Below, piece by piece: positions 42,513 to 51,748 of a stretch of DNA of 64,000 bases; within the stretch, counting starts at the first letter, position 1; every line of letters begins with the position of its first letter. The notes below the pieces were generated by a model. It was not told the DNA's origin. It made no database searches and saw only the letters and a list, made by a program, of their open reading frames with translations. This stretch comes from Actinobacteria bacterium OV320 (GTDB taxonomy: Bacteria > Actinomycetota > Actinomycetes > Streptomycetales > Streptomycetaceae): NCBI GenBank assembly GCA_001298545.1, contig LJCX01000019.1, positions 310,001-374,000 of the forward strand, written 5' to 3'. A program made the translations under genes and the position numbers.

Positions 42513-43415
42513 TCAGCCGGCGGACACGGAGTTCGCCTCGCCGACGATCTCGCCGGTTCCCCCGGTGTCCTCGACGGCGCTCGGCGAGGGGCTCGCGCCG
42601 ATGTCGGGCTGGCTCACCTCGGGCGAGGCGGCGGCGGACTCCGACGCGGCCGGACCGGACGCGCTCGCCGTGACGGTGGGGCGCGCGGTCGTCGTCCCGG
42701 TGGACGCCTCGGGCAGCGCGGACGCCTCGGTCCCGCCGGGGCTGGCGCCGGCATCGGGCACGTCGCCGGCACCGCCCAGGGACGACGCCGTCGGGACGGA
42801 ATCCGACGCGCCCGCGTTCGGAGCGGCGCGGTCCGAGCCCGAGGGGCTCTCCGAGACCGACGGCACCGACGAGGTCTCGACCTTCCCGGCGGGCGTGTCG
42901 TCGCCTTGTCCCGGCAGGGGCAGCCAGGGCGCGCTGGAGTTGCCCGAGACGAGGGTGGCGACGATGACGAGGGCGTACACGGAGCAGGCGATGCCGACGG
43001 CCACACCGAGTCGGCGCAGCCGGCGGCTGCGGCGACCCGACTCGTCGACGAAGACAGGGGTGCCGGGGACACCGGGGGCGCCGTGGGACTCGAGCCGACC
43101 GCCGGCGGCACCTGCCGTGGACGCCGGGTCGATGCCCGCGAGCTGCACCGTCAGTTCGTCCGCGTCGTGGAGGGGCTCGGCCGTGGTGGCGTCCGTGAAG
43201 GTGTCCGCGAAGGCGGGGTACACCGCGGTGCCGCCGGGCAGGAGGGCCGTCGCCTCGGTGCGCGCGGAACCGGGTTCCTCCGCGGCCTCCCAGAAACTCC
43301 CGGCTCTTGGCGTCCTCGCCCGAAGGCCGGTTCTGCGCCCGGCGAACGCGGTGCCGTCGGGCCCGGATGCATCGTCCGACCCTTCAGGTTGGGCGTCATC
43401 CAGCCAATGTTCCAC
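42513..43415 (-). CDS. Ser/Ala/Pro-rich single-pass membrane protein
   Basis: 300 residues. Acidic N-terminal cytosolic part with WLDDAQPEGSDDASG, one transmembrane helix near 138-158 (LGVAVGIACSVYALVIVATLV) after an Arg-rich stretch, and an outer region of about 130 residues rich in Ser, Ala, Thr, Pro and Gly with no fixed domain. Likely an unstructured surface anchor or wall-spanning stalk. It heads the exopolysaccharide operon; its exact role is unknown. Confidence 0.75.
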   Translation of the reverse strand: MEHWLDDAQPEGSDDASGPDGTAFAGRRTGLRARTPRAGSFWEAAEEPGSARTEATALLPGGTAVYPAFADTFTDATTAEPLHDADELTVQLAGIDPASTAGAAGGRLESHGAPGVPGTPVFVDESGRRSRRLRRLGVAVGIACSVYALVIVATLVSGNSSAPWLPLPGQGDDTPAGKVETSSVPSVSESPSGSDRAAPNAGASDSVPTASSLGGAGDVPDAGASPGGTEASALPEASTGTTTARPTVTASASGPAASESAAASPEVSQPDIGASPSPSAVEDTGGTGEIVGEANSVSAG

Positions 43416-43532
43416 TTACCCAACCCCCACGAGACTGCTGCGGGGGTGCGCAGACGATGCCAAGCACACGTCGACCGAACCAAGCCCCCACCTGGTCCGA
43501 GCGCCCCCCAAATAGTTGATGCTTGGACGGTG

Positions 43533-43561
43533 ACTATAACTCACCTAGTGAAAGCGTGAAA
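43533..43561 (-). promoter_or_regulatory. Possible promoter of the exopolysaccharide operon
   Basis: On the minus strand a TATAGT -10 (43538-43533) with a weak TTTCAC -35 (43561-43556), 17-bp spacer, in the only AT-rich patch of the 332-bp gap upstream of the anchor-protein gene. Confidence 0.35.
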
Positions 43562-43747
43562 TTTGTGTCAGAAGTGTGAAGAGATTGGCCCGCCAGGCGT
43601 GACTGAAAATGATCCTCGCACATTCGTGCACCTTGAATGCATCCCCATCTCACAAGGCGGACGACTTTCACGCGTGGCGCCATAGGTGACTGTTCGGGAA
43701 CTCAGGCCAAAAGGTGCTTGTCGTTCCATAACGCCGACGTCGGGCGT

Positions 43748-45106
43748 TCAGCGGGTGCGCAGGCCCCGCGCCGTCAGGGCGAGGCTGATCTCCACCAGGT
43801 CGGCCGGACGGGACAGGGAACGGCCCGTCAACTGCTCGTAGCGGCGCAGTCGGTTGAGGACGGTGTTGCGGTGGCAGTACAGCCGCTCCCCCGCCCGCTG
43901 CGCGGAGCCGTCACACGCCAGCCAGGTGGCCAGGGTGTCCAGCAGGACGGCCTCGTCGGCGGGTTCCAGACCGCTCAGCGGGCCGAGCACCCGCTCGACC
44001 AGCGCCGCACCCAGGTCGGGGGTCGAGACCACCAGCGCGGCCGGGAGGTGCTCGGTCAGCCGGATCGTGCCGCCGGTGCGTGGGCACATGTCCAGCGCGA
44101 TGTCCGCGAGGCGGCGGGCGTCCCCGACCGCGGCCAGCCCCGACACCGCCGTGCTCACCCCGGTCCGTGCGCTGCCCGAGGCCGGCGGGACGGCCGAGGT
44201 CGGCCCCTGTGAGCCGTCCCGACTCCCACCCCCGCTCCCGCTCCCGCTCCCGACCTCGCTCCCGACCTCGCTTCCGCCCTCGATCCCGCTCTCGTTCTCG
44301 CCCAGGAGGACGATGCCGTAGTCCGCCTCCACCCCCGTGTGCCAGTACACGCGCCTGCCCCGGCCGTGGGCGGCCCGCGCGCCTGCGGCGTCGGAAGGAC
44401 AGCCGGCCGTGACCGCCACGACGACGTACCGGCCCTCTTCGGGGAGGTCCAGCGCCTGGGCCGTCTCGGGCAGGTCCGCGATCCGGCTGGCGCCGTCGAG
44501 CAGGGCGCCGGCCAGCACCCGCAGCCGGTTCTCGCGCCGCCAGGCGAGCTGCCGCTCGACCTGCCGGTAGGCGTCCGCGACGAGGGTGCAGTGCTCGTCG
44601 ACGAAGTTCCACACGTCGGCGGCGATGTGCACGAGCAGCCGCACGTCCTCGGGAGCCGTGCGGCAGGTCTCCTCGATGAGGCCCTGCCACACCAGGGACC
44701 CGCCCAGCCGGAACGCGTGCAGCAGGGCGTCCAGCGGCAGGCCCTGCTCCGCGCGGGTGGCACCGATCTTCCACGAGCAACGGCGGGCCGCGTCCCGGCT
44801 GCCGCGCGGGTCGATCAGCGAGGCCACGCTGTGCCGCAACGAGCGGTGCACCTCCTGCCAGATGGCGGCGGGGTCGCTCGTCACGGCCGCGCGGTAGGCG
44901 GGCTCCTGGTCCTGCAGCGCGGCCACCAGCCGGTCGGTGAGGTCGGGCAGGTCCGCCAGCAGCACCCGGGCGGCACGGTGCAGGACCCGGAGGGCGTCGG
45001 CGTCGATCAGCGACCGGACGTGCTGGGGATGCGGCCGGGGGCCGGGGGCAGCCGGTGCGCCGGCCGCGGGGCGGAAGACGGTCCGTGACCGTAGGGCCTG
45101 ATGCAT
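43748..45106 (-). CDS. PucR/CdaR-type transcriptional regulator
   Basis: 452 residues. N-terminal helical region (about 30-200), containing the PEDVRLLVHI...VWNFVDE segment also found scrambled at 2.3 kb; a middle GGDEF-like region; and the C-terminal PucR-type helix-turn-helix YCHRNTVLNRLRRYEQLTG. A low-complexity Gly/Ser/Glu stretch near residues 271-297 (SEVGSEVGSGSGSGGGSRDG) is encoded by a repeat CTCGCTCCCGAC-like. Start ATG 45106. Target genes not evident; the exopolysaccharide operon lies downstream on the same strand, 330 bp away. Confidence 0.85.
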   Translation of the reverse strand: MHQALRSRTVFRPAAGAPAAPGPRPHPQHVRSLIDADALRVLHRAARVLLADLPDLTDRLVAALQDQEPAYRAAVTSDPAAIWQEVHRSLRHSVASLIDPRGSRDAARRCSWKIGATRAEQGLPLDALLHAFRLGGSLVWQGLIEETCRTAPEDVRLLVHIAADVWNFVDEHCTLVADAYRQVERQLAWRRENRLRVLAGALLDGASRIADLPETAQALDLPEEGRYVVVAVTAGCPSDAAGARAAHGRGRRVYWHTGVEADYGIVLLGENESGIEGGSEVGSEVGSGSGSGGGSRDGSQGPTSAVPPASGSARTGVSTAVSGLAAVGDARRLADIALDMCPRTGGTIRLTEHLPAALVVSTPDLGAALVERVLGPLSGLEPADEAVLLDTLATWLACDGSAQRAGERLYCHRNTVLNRLRRYEQLTGRSLSRPADLVEISLALTARGLRTR

Positions 45107-45214
45107 CGCGGTCCTCCCCCGGGGCAGTGTCCAGCCGTCCGACTCGTCCTGCCACGAAGGATGGCATACCGTCCGGTCGGTCCCTAGGGGTGTGCACCAT
45201 TGTTTTCTCTCCGG

Positions 45215-48200
45215 TCAACCCTCCTGTCCGGCCTTCTCGACCATGCGCACCAGTTCGACGCGGGAGCGGACGCCCAGCGTCGCGAAGACCTTTCGCAGGT
45301 GGTAGTCGACGGTTCGGGTGCTGACCGAGAGGGTCAGCGCCACCTCCCGGTTGGTGGCGCCCTCGGCGACGCACCGGGCGATCCGCAGCTGCTGTGGTGT
45401 CAGTCCGTCCAGCCCCAGGCCCGGCCCCATCGCTCTCACACCGCCTCCCGGTGCCACGCCCCCCGCCCGCAGTTCGGCGCGGGCCTGGTCCGCCCAGGCG
45501 CGCGCGCCGCAGCGTTCGAACCCGACCAGGGCGGCGCCGAGACGGTCGCGGGCCTCGCTCAGCCGGCGGCGCCTGCGCAGCCACTTGCCGTGCAGAAGTT
45601 CGGTGCGGGCCCGTTCGAAGTCGCCGCCGGCGGCCACGTCGTGCAGGTCCAGCGCGCGACGGAACAGGGCGTCGGGCCGGTCGGCCGGAGCCAGCAGCGC
45701 ACGACAGCGGGTCAGTTGGGCGGGGGCCTGCGGGTCGGCGCCGAATCCGGCCCACCGGGCGAACTCCTCGACGACCTCGGCGACGCCTTCGTCGGCCCGT
45801 CCGGTCGAGGCGGCGGCCTCCACGAAGCAGGGCACGGCGAGCATCCACACCGCGAAGTGCCCCCTGCGCGGCCCCGGGCGCACGAGGGGACCGAGCCGGT
45901 CCGCGGCCTCCCGGGGGCGCCCGCGGGCGAGGTCGGCGCGGGCCGCCGCCCACTCCGCCAGCGTCGCGGCCTGGACCAGGCCGTGCCGGCGGGCGGTGGC
46001 CAGCGCGGTATCCACGTGGGCGGCGACCTCCTGCGGAGTGCCCTCGATCGACGCGGCGAGGGCGAGCACCGCGTGGTGGTGGGCGGCCGTGTTGCGCTGC
46101 CCCGTGCGGTGCGCGGCCCGCAGCCCCTCCTCCGCGTGGGTCCTGGCCAGCGTGTGCCGTCCGGCGCGCAGCTCGGCGTAGGCGAGGTACTCCCGGGCCC
46201 GCGCGAGGGCCACGGCGGTCCCGGGGGTACGGGCGGCGGCCAGGGCCCGCGCCCCGGCGCGGCGGGCCGCCGCCAGGTCGCCCAGCAACAGGGCGGCGGC
46301 GGCCGCGCGCAACGCCGTGTCCGGCTCGTCGGCGGCGGCCGCGTCCCCCGCATCACCCGCAGCCTCCGCGTCCACCACCAGCCGCCGCAGAGGCCCCGCC
46401 GCCTGCGCGAACTGCCCTTCGAGCAGGCGGCGGAGGCCGGTGCGATAGCCACGCAACACGGCACTGCCGCCTGCGCGGACCGGCACACCGTCGTACGCCG
46501 GATCGCCCGGGGACTCGGACCGGACCACCGAAAGGTCCCGGAACGGCCGGACGCCGGACAGGGGGCCGGTGCCCGGGCCACCGTCCCCGCCACCCAGCAG
46601 GTGCGGCCTGCCCGGGGCATCACCACCTCCGGGCACCAGCAGGCGACCCGTGCCGTCACCCGGGCGCCCCGGCCGGTCCGCCGGTCGGCCCCCGAGGGGC
46701 CGGGGGCCGGGCCACGCGTCGGGGTCCGGGAGGCCGTTCTCGCCGTCGAGCGGTACGTGCGGGCGCCCCGAGGCGGCATCCGGGGCGTCGGCGCCGGTGC
46801 TCAGCAGGTGCAGGCAGCCCTGGGCGTCGCCCGCCGCCCAGGCGGCGTCCACTGCGGCCAGGAGGGCCGATTGGGCTTGCCGAGGGGACGACTCGGTCAG
46901 CAGGCGGGCCGCCAGGAGCAGGGACGCACGGGCCTCGTCGACCGGGCCGTCGTACAGGACCGTGGTGCCGCGGACCAGTTCGACGCGGCCGCGCAGCGCC
47001 GTGGGCGCCGCGCCGTCCCGGGCCCTGTCGAGCAACCGCAGGGCCCGGTGCGTGCGGCCGCCGAGCAGGGCCTGCTCGGCCGCGGCCGTGTACCACTCCG
47101 CACACCGCGTGCCGTCCTCGGCCAGTGCGGCGGCGTGGGCGTACGCCGCGCACCGCAGGCTCCGGGGATGCGTCCGGTCACCGGCCGCCACGGCCAGTTC
47201 GGTCGCCGTCCCGCGACGGGGCACGGTGGCGGACCGGGCCCGGTGCAGCAGGGCGGGCAGCCTTGCGGCCCCCGCCTCCTCCAGGGCCCGGGCCAGCGCG
47301 CGGTGCGCGGCGCGGCGCCGCTCGGGCCGCGCCCCCGCGTACACCGCGCGGCGCAGCAGATCGCTGTGGAACCCGACCTCGCCGTCGGCCAGGACGAGCA
47401 CCTCGGGAAGCGGATCGGGGGGAGGGACGGACCCCGTGCCGGGACGCGTGCCCCGCAGGTGCTCCGCTGCCCGCCGGGCGAGTGCCAGGCCGATCCGGGA
47501 GTCCTCCGTGTCGTCCGCGTCCCGTACGGCCGCCGCGACCGTCAGCAGCAGGTCCTCCTGCACGGGGGTGAACCCGGTCAGGAAGCCGCGGACCAGGCCG
47601 GTCAGGAGCTCGGCGTCGGCCGGCGGGCCCGGCAGCCTGCGGTGACCGCGGATCTGGGCGGGCGACAGCCGCCGGACCATGCCCAGCAGCAGGGCCGGAC
47701 TGCCCTCGGCCGCGTCCACCAGGTCGTCGCGCACGGCCCGGTCGAGGGCCCCGCCCGTCGCCTCGTCCAGGAGCGCGGCCGCCTCCACCGGGGAGAGCGG
47801 GTCGACGCGGACCACCGGCAGCGCGGCGAACTCGCGGTCGACCGGGCGGTGTCCCGACACACTCAGCAGCACGCCCACCCGGCCGTTCCCGCGCAACTGC
47901 TCGGCGGCGCGCCCCACCGCGGCCCTGGTGGGGGCGTCCCACAGATGCGCGTCGTCGACGCACAGCAGCATCGGCCTGTCGGCGGAGGCGGCCCGCAGGG
48001 CGTCGAGGAGCGCAGCGCAGGGCTGCCCCGTGGCGGACCACGGGCCCACCGGTGCGCCGAGGGCTCGCAGCAGCGCGCGCAGACCCCCGAGGGGTACGGC
48101 CGACGCCACCCGGTCGGCCCGGACATCGACCACCGACGCGGCCGGGCAGGAACGGGCGACGCGGGCCAGGAACGCCGTGCGGCCGCAACCGGGTTCACCG

Positions 48201-48250
48201 GTCACCACCCGCACACCGCCGTCTTCGGCGGCGGTCGTCTGTCCGGTCAT
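45215..48250 (-). CDS. Large LuxR-family ATPase regulator (LAL type)
   Basis: 1011 residues. N-terminal AAA-type domain with Walker A GEPGCGRT (18-25), in which the invariant Lys is Arg, and Walker B MLLCVDDAHL; a long tetratricopeptide-like helical middle, interrupted near 490-560 by a Gly/Pro/Asp low-complexity stretch; and a C-terminal LuxR helix-turn-helix (LTPQQLRIARCVAEGATNRE and VSTRTVDYHLRKVFATLGV). Such regulators often activate biosynthetic or catabolic genes in response to a ligand. The K-to-R change may impair ATP hydrolysis. Confidence 0.88.
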   Translation of the reverse strand: MTGQTTAAEDGGVRVVTGEPGCGRTAFLARVARSCPAASVVDVRADRVASAVPLGGLRALLRALGAPVGPWSATGQPCAALLDALRAASADRPMLLCVDDAHLWDAPTRAAVGRAAEQLRGNGRVGVLLSVSGHRPVDREFAALPVVRVDPLSPVEAAALLDEATGGALDRAVRDDLVDAAEGSPALLLGMVRRLSPAQIRGHRRLPGPPADAELLTGLVRGFLTGFTPVQEDLLLTVAAAVRDADDTEDSRIGLALARRAAEHLRGTRPGTGSVPPPDPLPEVLVLADGEVGFHSDLLRRAVYAGARPERRRAAHRALARALEEAGAARLPALLHRARSATVPRRGTATELAVAAGDRTHPRSLRCAAYAHAAALAEDGTRCAEWYTAAAEQALLGGRTHRALRLLDRARDGAAPTALRGRVELVRGTTVLYDGPVDEARASLLLAARLLTESSPRQAQSALLAAVDAAWAAGDAQGCLHLLSTGADAPDAASGRPHVPLDGENGLPDPDAWPGPRPLGGRPADRPGRPGDGTGRLLVPGGGDAPGRPHLLGGGDGGPGTGPLSGVRPFRDLSVVRSESPGDPAYDGVPVRAGGSAVLRGYRTGLRRLLEGQFAQAAGPLRRLVVDAEAAGDAGDAAAADEPDTALRAAAAALLLGDLAAARRAGARALAAARTPGTAVALARAREYLAYAELRAGRHTLARTHAEEGLRAAHRTGQRNTAAHHHAVLALAASIEGTPQEVAAHVDTALATARRHGLVQAATLAEWAAARADLARGRPREAADRLGPLVRPGPRRGHFAVWMLAVPCFVEAAASTGRADEGVAEVVEEFARWAGFGADPQAPAQLTRCRALLAPADRPDALFRRALDLHDVAAGGDFERARTELLHGKWLRRRRRLSEARDRLGAALVGFERCGARAWADQARAELRAGGVAPGGGVRAMGPGLGLDGLTPQQLRIARCVAEGATNREVALTLSVSTRTVDYHLRKVFATLGVRSRVELVRMVEKAGQEG

Positions 48251-48468
48251 TCCCGTGACGTTACGTACGGGTAACGGGCGGTGGAAGCCGTGCGACCGCG
48301 CGGGCGACGACGCCGATGCGGGCCGTTCGGGGCCTGTCACCAGTGGGTTCGTGTGCGACGGGCCCGGCAGACCTTGTGCCGGGTCCCAACGGCCGCCGCC
48401 GCGCCGCGTGCACGGGCACAGCGACGGCGACGGCGACGGCGGCAGCGACCCCGTTCTCCTCACCTGGC
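48251..48468. other. Gap between the cutinase stop and the LAL regulator start
   Basis: 218 bp upstream of the regulator on the minus strand. It has a short CGGCGA hexanucleotide repeat near 48425-48450. The regulator's promoter should be here, but no consensus is recognised. Confidence 0.35.
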
Positions 48469-49389
48469 TCAGGACGTGTGCGGGCAGTTGCCCCGGTACT
48501 CGTCGATCGTCGTGCTCGGCTGCGGGAGCGGGCACAGGAACTGCTCGTAGCGCGTGTCGTTGTCGACGAAGCGCTTCAGCCACGAGATGCCGTACTTCGC
48601 GATCGTCGTGTTCGACGAGTTCGGGGTGAAGTGGGTGGCGTTGTTCAGCTCCAGATAGGCGCGGTCCAGGGAGGACGGCAAGCTGGAGTAGAACGGCTCG
48701 GCATGGCTGGCGACGGGGGCGACCGTGTCGCCGTCGGCGCCGACGATCAGCGTGGGGGTGCCGACCTCGGGCCAGGACTTGTCGAGGTTCCACGGCGTGA
48801 GCGGGATCGCGGCCTGGAGCGAGGGCCGCGCCTTGGCGGCCTCCAGGCTGCCGCCGCCGCCCATCGAGTGGCCCATGACGCCGAGCCGGCTGCCGTCGAC
48901 GCGGGTACGCACGGAGCTGACCTGGGTGAGGTGGTCCAGGGCGGCGAGCAGTTGACGGCCTCGGGAGTCGGGCTGGTCCAGCGTGGTGAGGGTGTCGATG
49001 GTGAAGACGACGAAGCCCTGGGACGCCAGCCGCGGGCCCAGCCAGGCGATGGAGGACTGGGTGGCGGTGTAACCGGGCGAGACGGCGATCGCGCCGAAGG
49101 TGCCGTCGCCGGTGCTGGTCGGGTAGTAGATCGTGCCGCCGCCGAAGCCGGTCACGGCGAGCGAGGAGACGGTGGTCTGGGAGACCGCGTAGGGGCCGCG
49201 TGCCGCCTCGATGCTCGCGGTGGTCGGCGCCGGGCCCCGCTCGTAGGGGTTGTCCGCCGCCTGCGCGCCGGGGCCGCTGAGCGTGGTGAGGCCGACGACG
49301 GCGGCGACCGCGGTCGCGAGCCGGGCGAGCTGTCCGGACCTGCGGTGGGGGGAGCCGGTGGAGGCGTGGTGGGCCGCACCGGTGCGCAT
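48469..49389 (-). CDS. Secreted polyester hydrolase / cutinase of the PET-hydrolase type
   Basis: 306 residues. Signal peptide with cleavage after GAQA (near 44), then the mature domain starting [11 protein letters not shown] as in LCC and Thermobifida cutinases. Family landmarks: [12 protein letters not shown] (Tyr107 oxyanion hole), GHSMGGGG with nucleophile Ser175, TPWNLDKSW with Trp200, GADGDTVAP (Asp221), NATHFTPNS (His253), [11 protein letters not shown] and a final Cys (286 and 302), which form the C-terminal disulfide. Start ATG 49389; earlier in-frame codons add an Arg-rich extension. Predicted to hydrolyse cutin or other polyesters outside the cell. Divergent from a PucR-type regulator. 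Confidence 0.92.
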   Translation of the reverse strand: MRTGAAHHASTGSPHRRSGQLARLATAVAAVVGLTTLSGPGAQAADNPYERGPAPTTASIEAARGPYAVSQTTVSSLAVTGFGGGTIYYPTSTGDGTFGAIAVSPGYTATQSSIAWLGPRLASQGFVVFTIDTLTTLDQPDSRGRQLLAALDHLTQVSSVRTRVDGSRLGVMGHSMGGGGSLEAAKARPSLQAAIPLTPWNLDKSWPEVGTPTLIVGADGDTVAPVASHAEPFYSSLPSSLDRAYLELNNATHFTPNSSNTTIAKYGISWLKRFVDNDTRYEQFLCPLPQPSTTIDEYRGNCPHTS

Positions 49390-49639
49390 GTGATCCTGCA
49401 CGAGGAGTCGTCCTCTCGGTCGGGCGGGCCGCGGGGGGCGCCGCCGCTGGGATGGCGGTGCCACTGTCGGGGCGGGACCGGTGCGTGGGGATCGGCGAAG
49501 TCACCGGTCTCAGGGCTTTCCACCGGAGGAAACCGGGGAGACGGCGCCCCGGTGCGGCCCGTGTCGCCGGCCGGGACGCCTATCGTCGGCGGGGAGCACA
49601 CGGGGTGCGTCGTAGGGACGAGGGCGGGAGCGTCGGACG
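49390..49639. promoter_or_regulatory. Divergent spacer between the cutinase and PucR-type regulator
   Basis: 250 bp with both promoters implied by the divergent arrangement. No clear -10/-35 or inverted repeat was identified. Confidence 0.3.
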
Positions 49640-51598
49640 ATGAACGAGGAGCCTCCGGCCCCGCGGGAGGCCGCCGCGACACTGCGGTCCCTGCTGGCCT
49701 TCGAGGACGGCAACGCGGTGCGGCTGCTGTACGCGCCCGCCGCGCCCGACACCGTCGTCCGGCGGATCGCCGTCGGCCTGGACGACCTCGACGATCCCGA
49801 TGGCCTCCGCAATCTCGAAGGCCTCGGCGACCTCGACATCCCGCACGGCCTCGACGAGCCGGACGACCTCGGGCGGGGTCAGGGACCGGGATCGAGCCCG
49901 CGGCCGGGGCCGAGCCCGGGACCAGGACCTGCTCCGGGACCCGGATCAGGATCGGGATCGGGATCGGGCCCAGATCCGGAATCGGGATCGGGATCGGGAC
50001 CGGCCCCTGGATCGGCCGTTGGTCCTGGATCGGCATCTGGACCGGGACCGAAGCCGGGTCCGGATCCGGGTCCGGATCCAGGTCCGGGGCATCCGGCGGC
50101 TGGCGGCGTCCTGCTGCTGGCCGTGGGCGCCGCGCCGGACGCCGGTACCGTGCGCGAGGCCGCCCGGCGGGGTGCCTGTGCCGTCGTGCTGGGCGATACC
50201 GGCGAGGAGGTCACGGGCCAGGGGGTCACCGGTCCGGTGCAGGCGGCCCGGGAGACCGGCGTCGCCCTGCTCGCCCGTGCCGAGGGCACCGGCTGGGCCG
50301 AGGCCGCCGCGCTGTTGCGGTCGGCGCTCTCCTACGTCCGGGCCGGTCGGGCCGACGACGCCGGGGCGCTCCGGGGCCCGGAGACGGCGCCCTCCCTCGC
50401 GGTCCTGGCGGCGCGGGTCGCGGCGGACGTGAAGGGGTCGATCACCATCGAGGACACCCGGTTGCGGGTCCTGGCCCACTCCGCCACCGGCCCCGGCGCC
50501 GACCCCCTGCGCCGGACCGTCATCCTCGGCGGCCGGGTGCCCGACTGGCGGGTCGCCGAGCTGCGGCGCAGCGGTCTGCTGCGCGCCCTGTGGACCTCCG
50601 AGGACGTCATCCACCGGCCCGCCGACGGCGACAACCCGGAGCGGCTGGTCGTCGCCGTGCGCAGCGGGCGGGAGGTTCTCGGTTCGATCTGGGCCGCCGC
50701 GGACGGCGCCGCCCTGGCCCCGGACGCCGCCCGCCATCTGCGTACGGCCGCCGGGCTCGCCGCTCCGCTGCTGGTGCGCGAGCGGCTGAGCGAGAGCGGT
50801 ACGGCCCACCGCCGGGAGGCCGCGCTGCGCGGTCTGCTGCACGGTCTCGGGGACCGGCGTACGCACGCCTGGTCGCTGGGGCTGTCCCCGGACGCGCCGT
50901 GCGCGGTGGTGGTGGCCGAACGGCGGCCGGGCGCGCGGGCCGACGACCGGGCCCTGGACGTCCTCGCCCTGGAGATCTCCGCGCACCGGCCCGGCACCGG
51001 GATCCTGCGGGGCGGCGACCGCCTGGCGCTGTTCCTCACCGGGGGTGCCGCCGCGGCGGACCATGCGGGGGCCGTGCTCGGCGTCGTGCGCGAACTGGAC
51101 GCGGTCGTCTCGTCGTTGCCGGGTGCGCCGGCGGTGTGGCTGGGCGTCGGCCCGGTCGTCACCCCGGAGCGGGCCGACCTGTCGTACGGGCGGGCCGGGC
51201 TCGTCGTCCGGGCGTTGCGGGAGCGGGAGGCCAGGGCGTCGGCCGCCGGGCGGCCCCGGCCCCCGCGGTATGCCGACGCGGCCGGTGCGGGCGCGGCGTT
51301 GGAGGTGCTGCGGATCCTGGACGCGGCGCGTCCGGTGTGGGAGTCCGGCAGCGGGCCGGTCCACGACCTGATCCGCGCGGACCTCGCGGCGGGCGGCGAG
51401 CTGGTACGCACCCTGGCGGCCTGGTTCGACGCCGGGGGCGACGTCCCCGAGGCGGCGCGACGCCTGGTCGTGCATGCCAACACGCTCCGTTACCGGCTGG
51501 GCCGGGTCCGGGAGCGGTACGGCGTGGACCTCGACGATCCCGACGCCCGGCTGCTGCTGACCCTCGCGGCCCGGCTGGTCCCGCCCGAGGAATCCTGA
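49640..51598 (+). CDS. PucR/CdaR-type transcriptional regulator with Gly/Pro-rich insert
   Basis: 652 residues. An N-terminal PucR ligand domain is split by a Gly/Pro/Ser/Asp low-complexity stretch (about 80-150, SSPRPGPSPGPGPAPG onward), encoded by a repeat of GGATCGGGATCGG-type hexamers. The ligand fold resumes at GGVLLLAVGAAPDAGTVREA. The C-terminal helix-turn-helix is VVHANTLRYRLGRVRERYGVDLDD, the family's conserved end. Start ATG 49640. The PLP decarboxylase gene follows on the same strand 151 bp later, making it a likely target. Confidence 0.86.
   Translation: MNEEPPAPREAAATLRSLLAFEDGNAVRLLYAPAAPDTVVRRIAVGLDDLDDPDGLRNLEGLGDLDIPHGLDEPDDLGRGQGPGSSPRPGPSPGPGPAPGPGSGSGSGSGPDPESGSGSGPAPGSAVGPGSASGPGPKPGPDPGPDPGPGHPAAGGVLLLAVGAAPDAGTVREAARRGACAVVLGDTGEEVTGQGVTGPVQAARETGVALLARAEGTGWAEAAALLRSALSYVRAGRADDAGALRGPETAPSLAVLAARVAADVKGSITIEDTRLRVLAHSATGPGADPLRRTVILGGRVPDWRVAELRRSGLLRALWTSEDVIHRPADGDNPERLVVAVRSGREVLGSIWAAADGAALAPDAARHLRTAAGLAAPLLVRERLSESGTAHRREAALRGLLHGLGDRRTHAWSLGLSPDAPCAVVVAERRPGARADDRALDVLALEISAHRPGTGILRGGDRLALFLTGGAAAADHAGAVLGVVRELDAVVSSLPGAPAVWLGVGPVVTPERADLSYGRAGLVVRALREREARASAAGRPRPPRYADAAGAGAALEVLRILDAARPVWESGSGPVHDLIRADLAAGGELVRTLAAWFDAGGDVPEAARRLVVHANTLRYRLGRVRERYGVDLDDPDARLLLTLAARLVPPEES
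49888..50095 (+). repeat. Hexanucleotide microsatellite inside the regulator gene
   Basis: Imperfect GGATCG/GGGACC/GGTCCG hexamers over about 200 bp, in frame. It is a recently expanded low-complexity insert between two conserved parts of the PucR domain. Confidence 0.85.
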
Positions 51599-51748
51599 GC
51601 GCCCGAGTGCCGGATGCGGTCTGTCCGATGACACAAAGGTTCCGCTTGTCTTTGGCCCGCTCCCCAAAGACGTGTCGCCGGCACGGGAGGAATCTGGAAG
51701 TGTCACCCGACCGCGTGACACCCTTCCTCGCCCGAAGGAGACGAGCAC

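Noticed and set aside
45200..48274. A plus-strand open frame of more than 1000 codons opposite the LAL regulator
   Set aside because: It is a high-GC shadow: compositionally biased (Gly, Arg, Gln), without any domain, while the minus strand encodes a clear Walker/TPR/LuxR protein with good codon bias.
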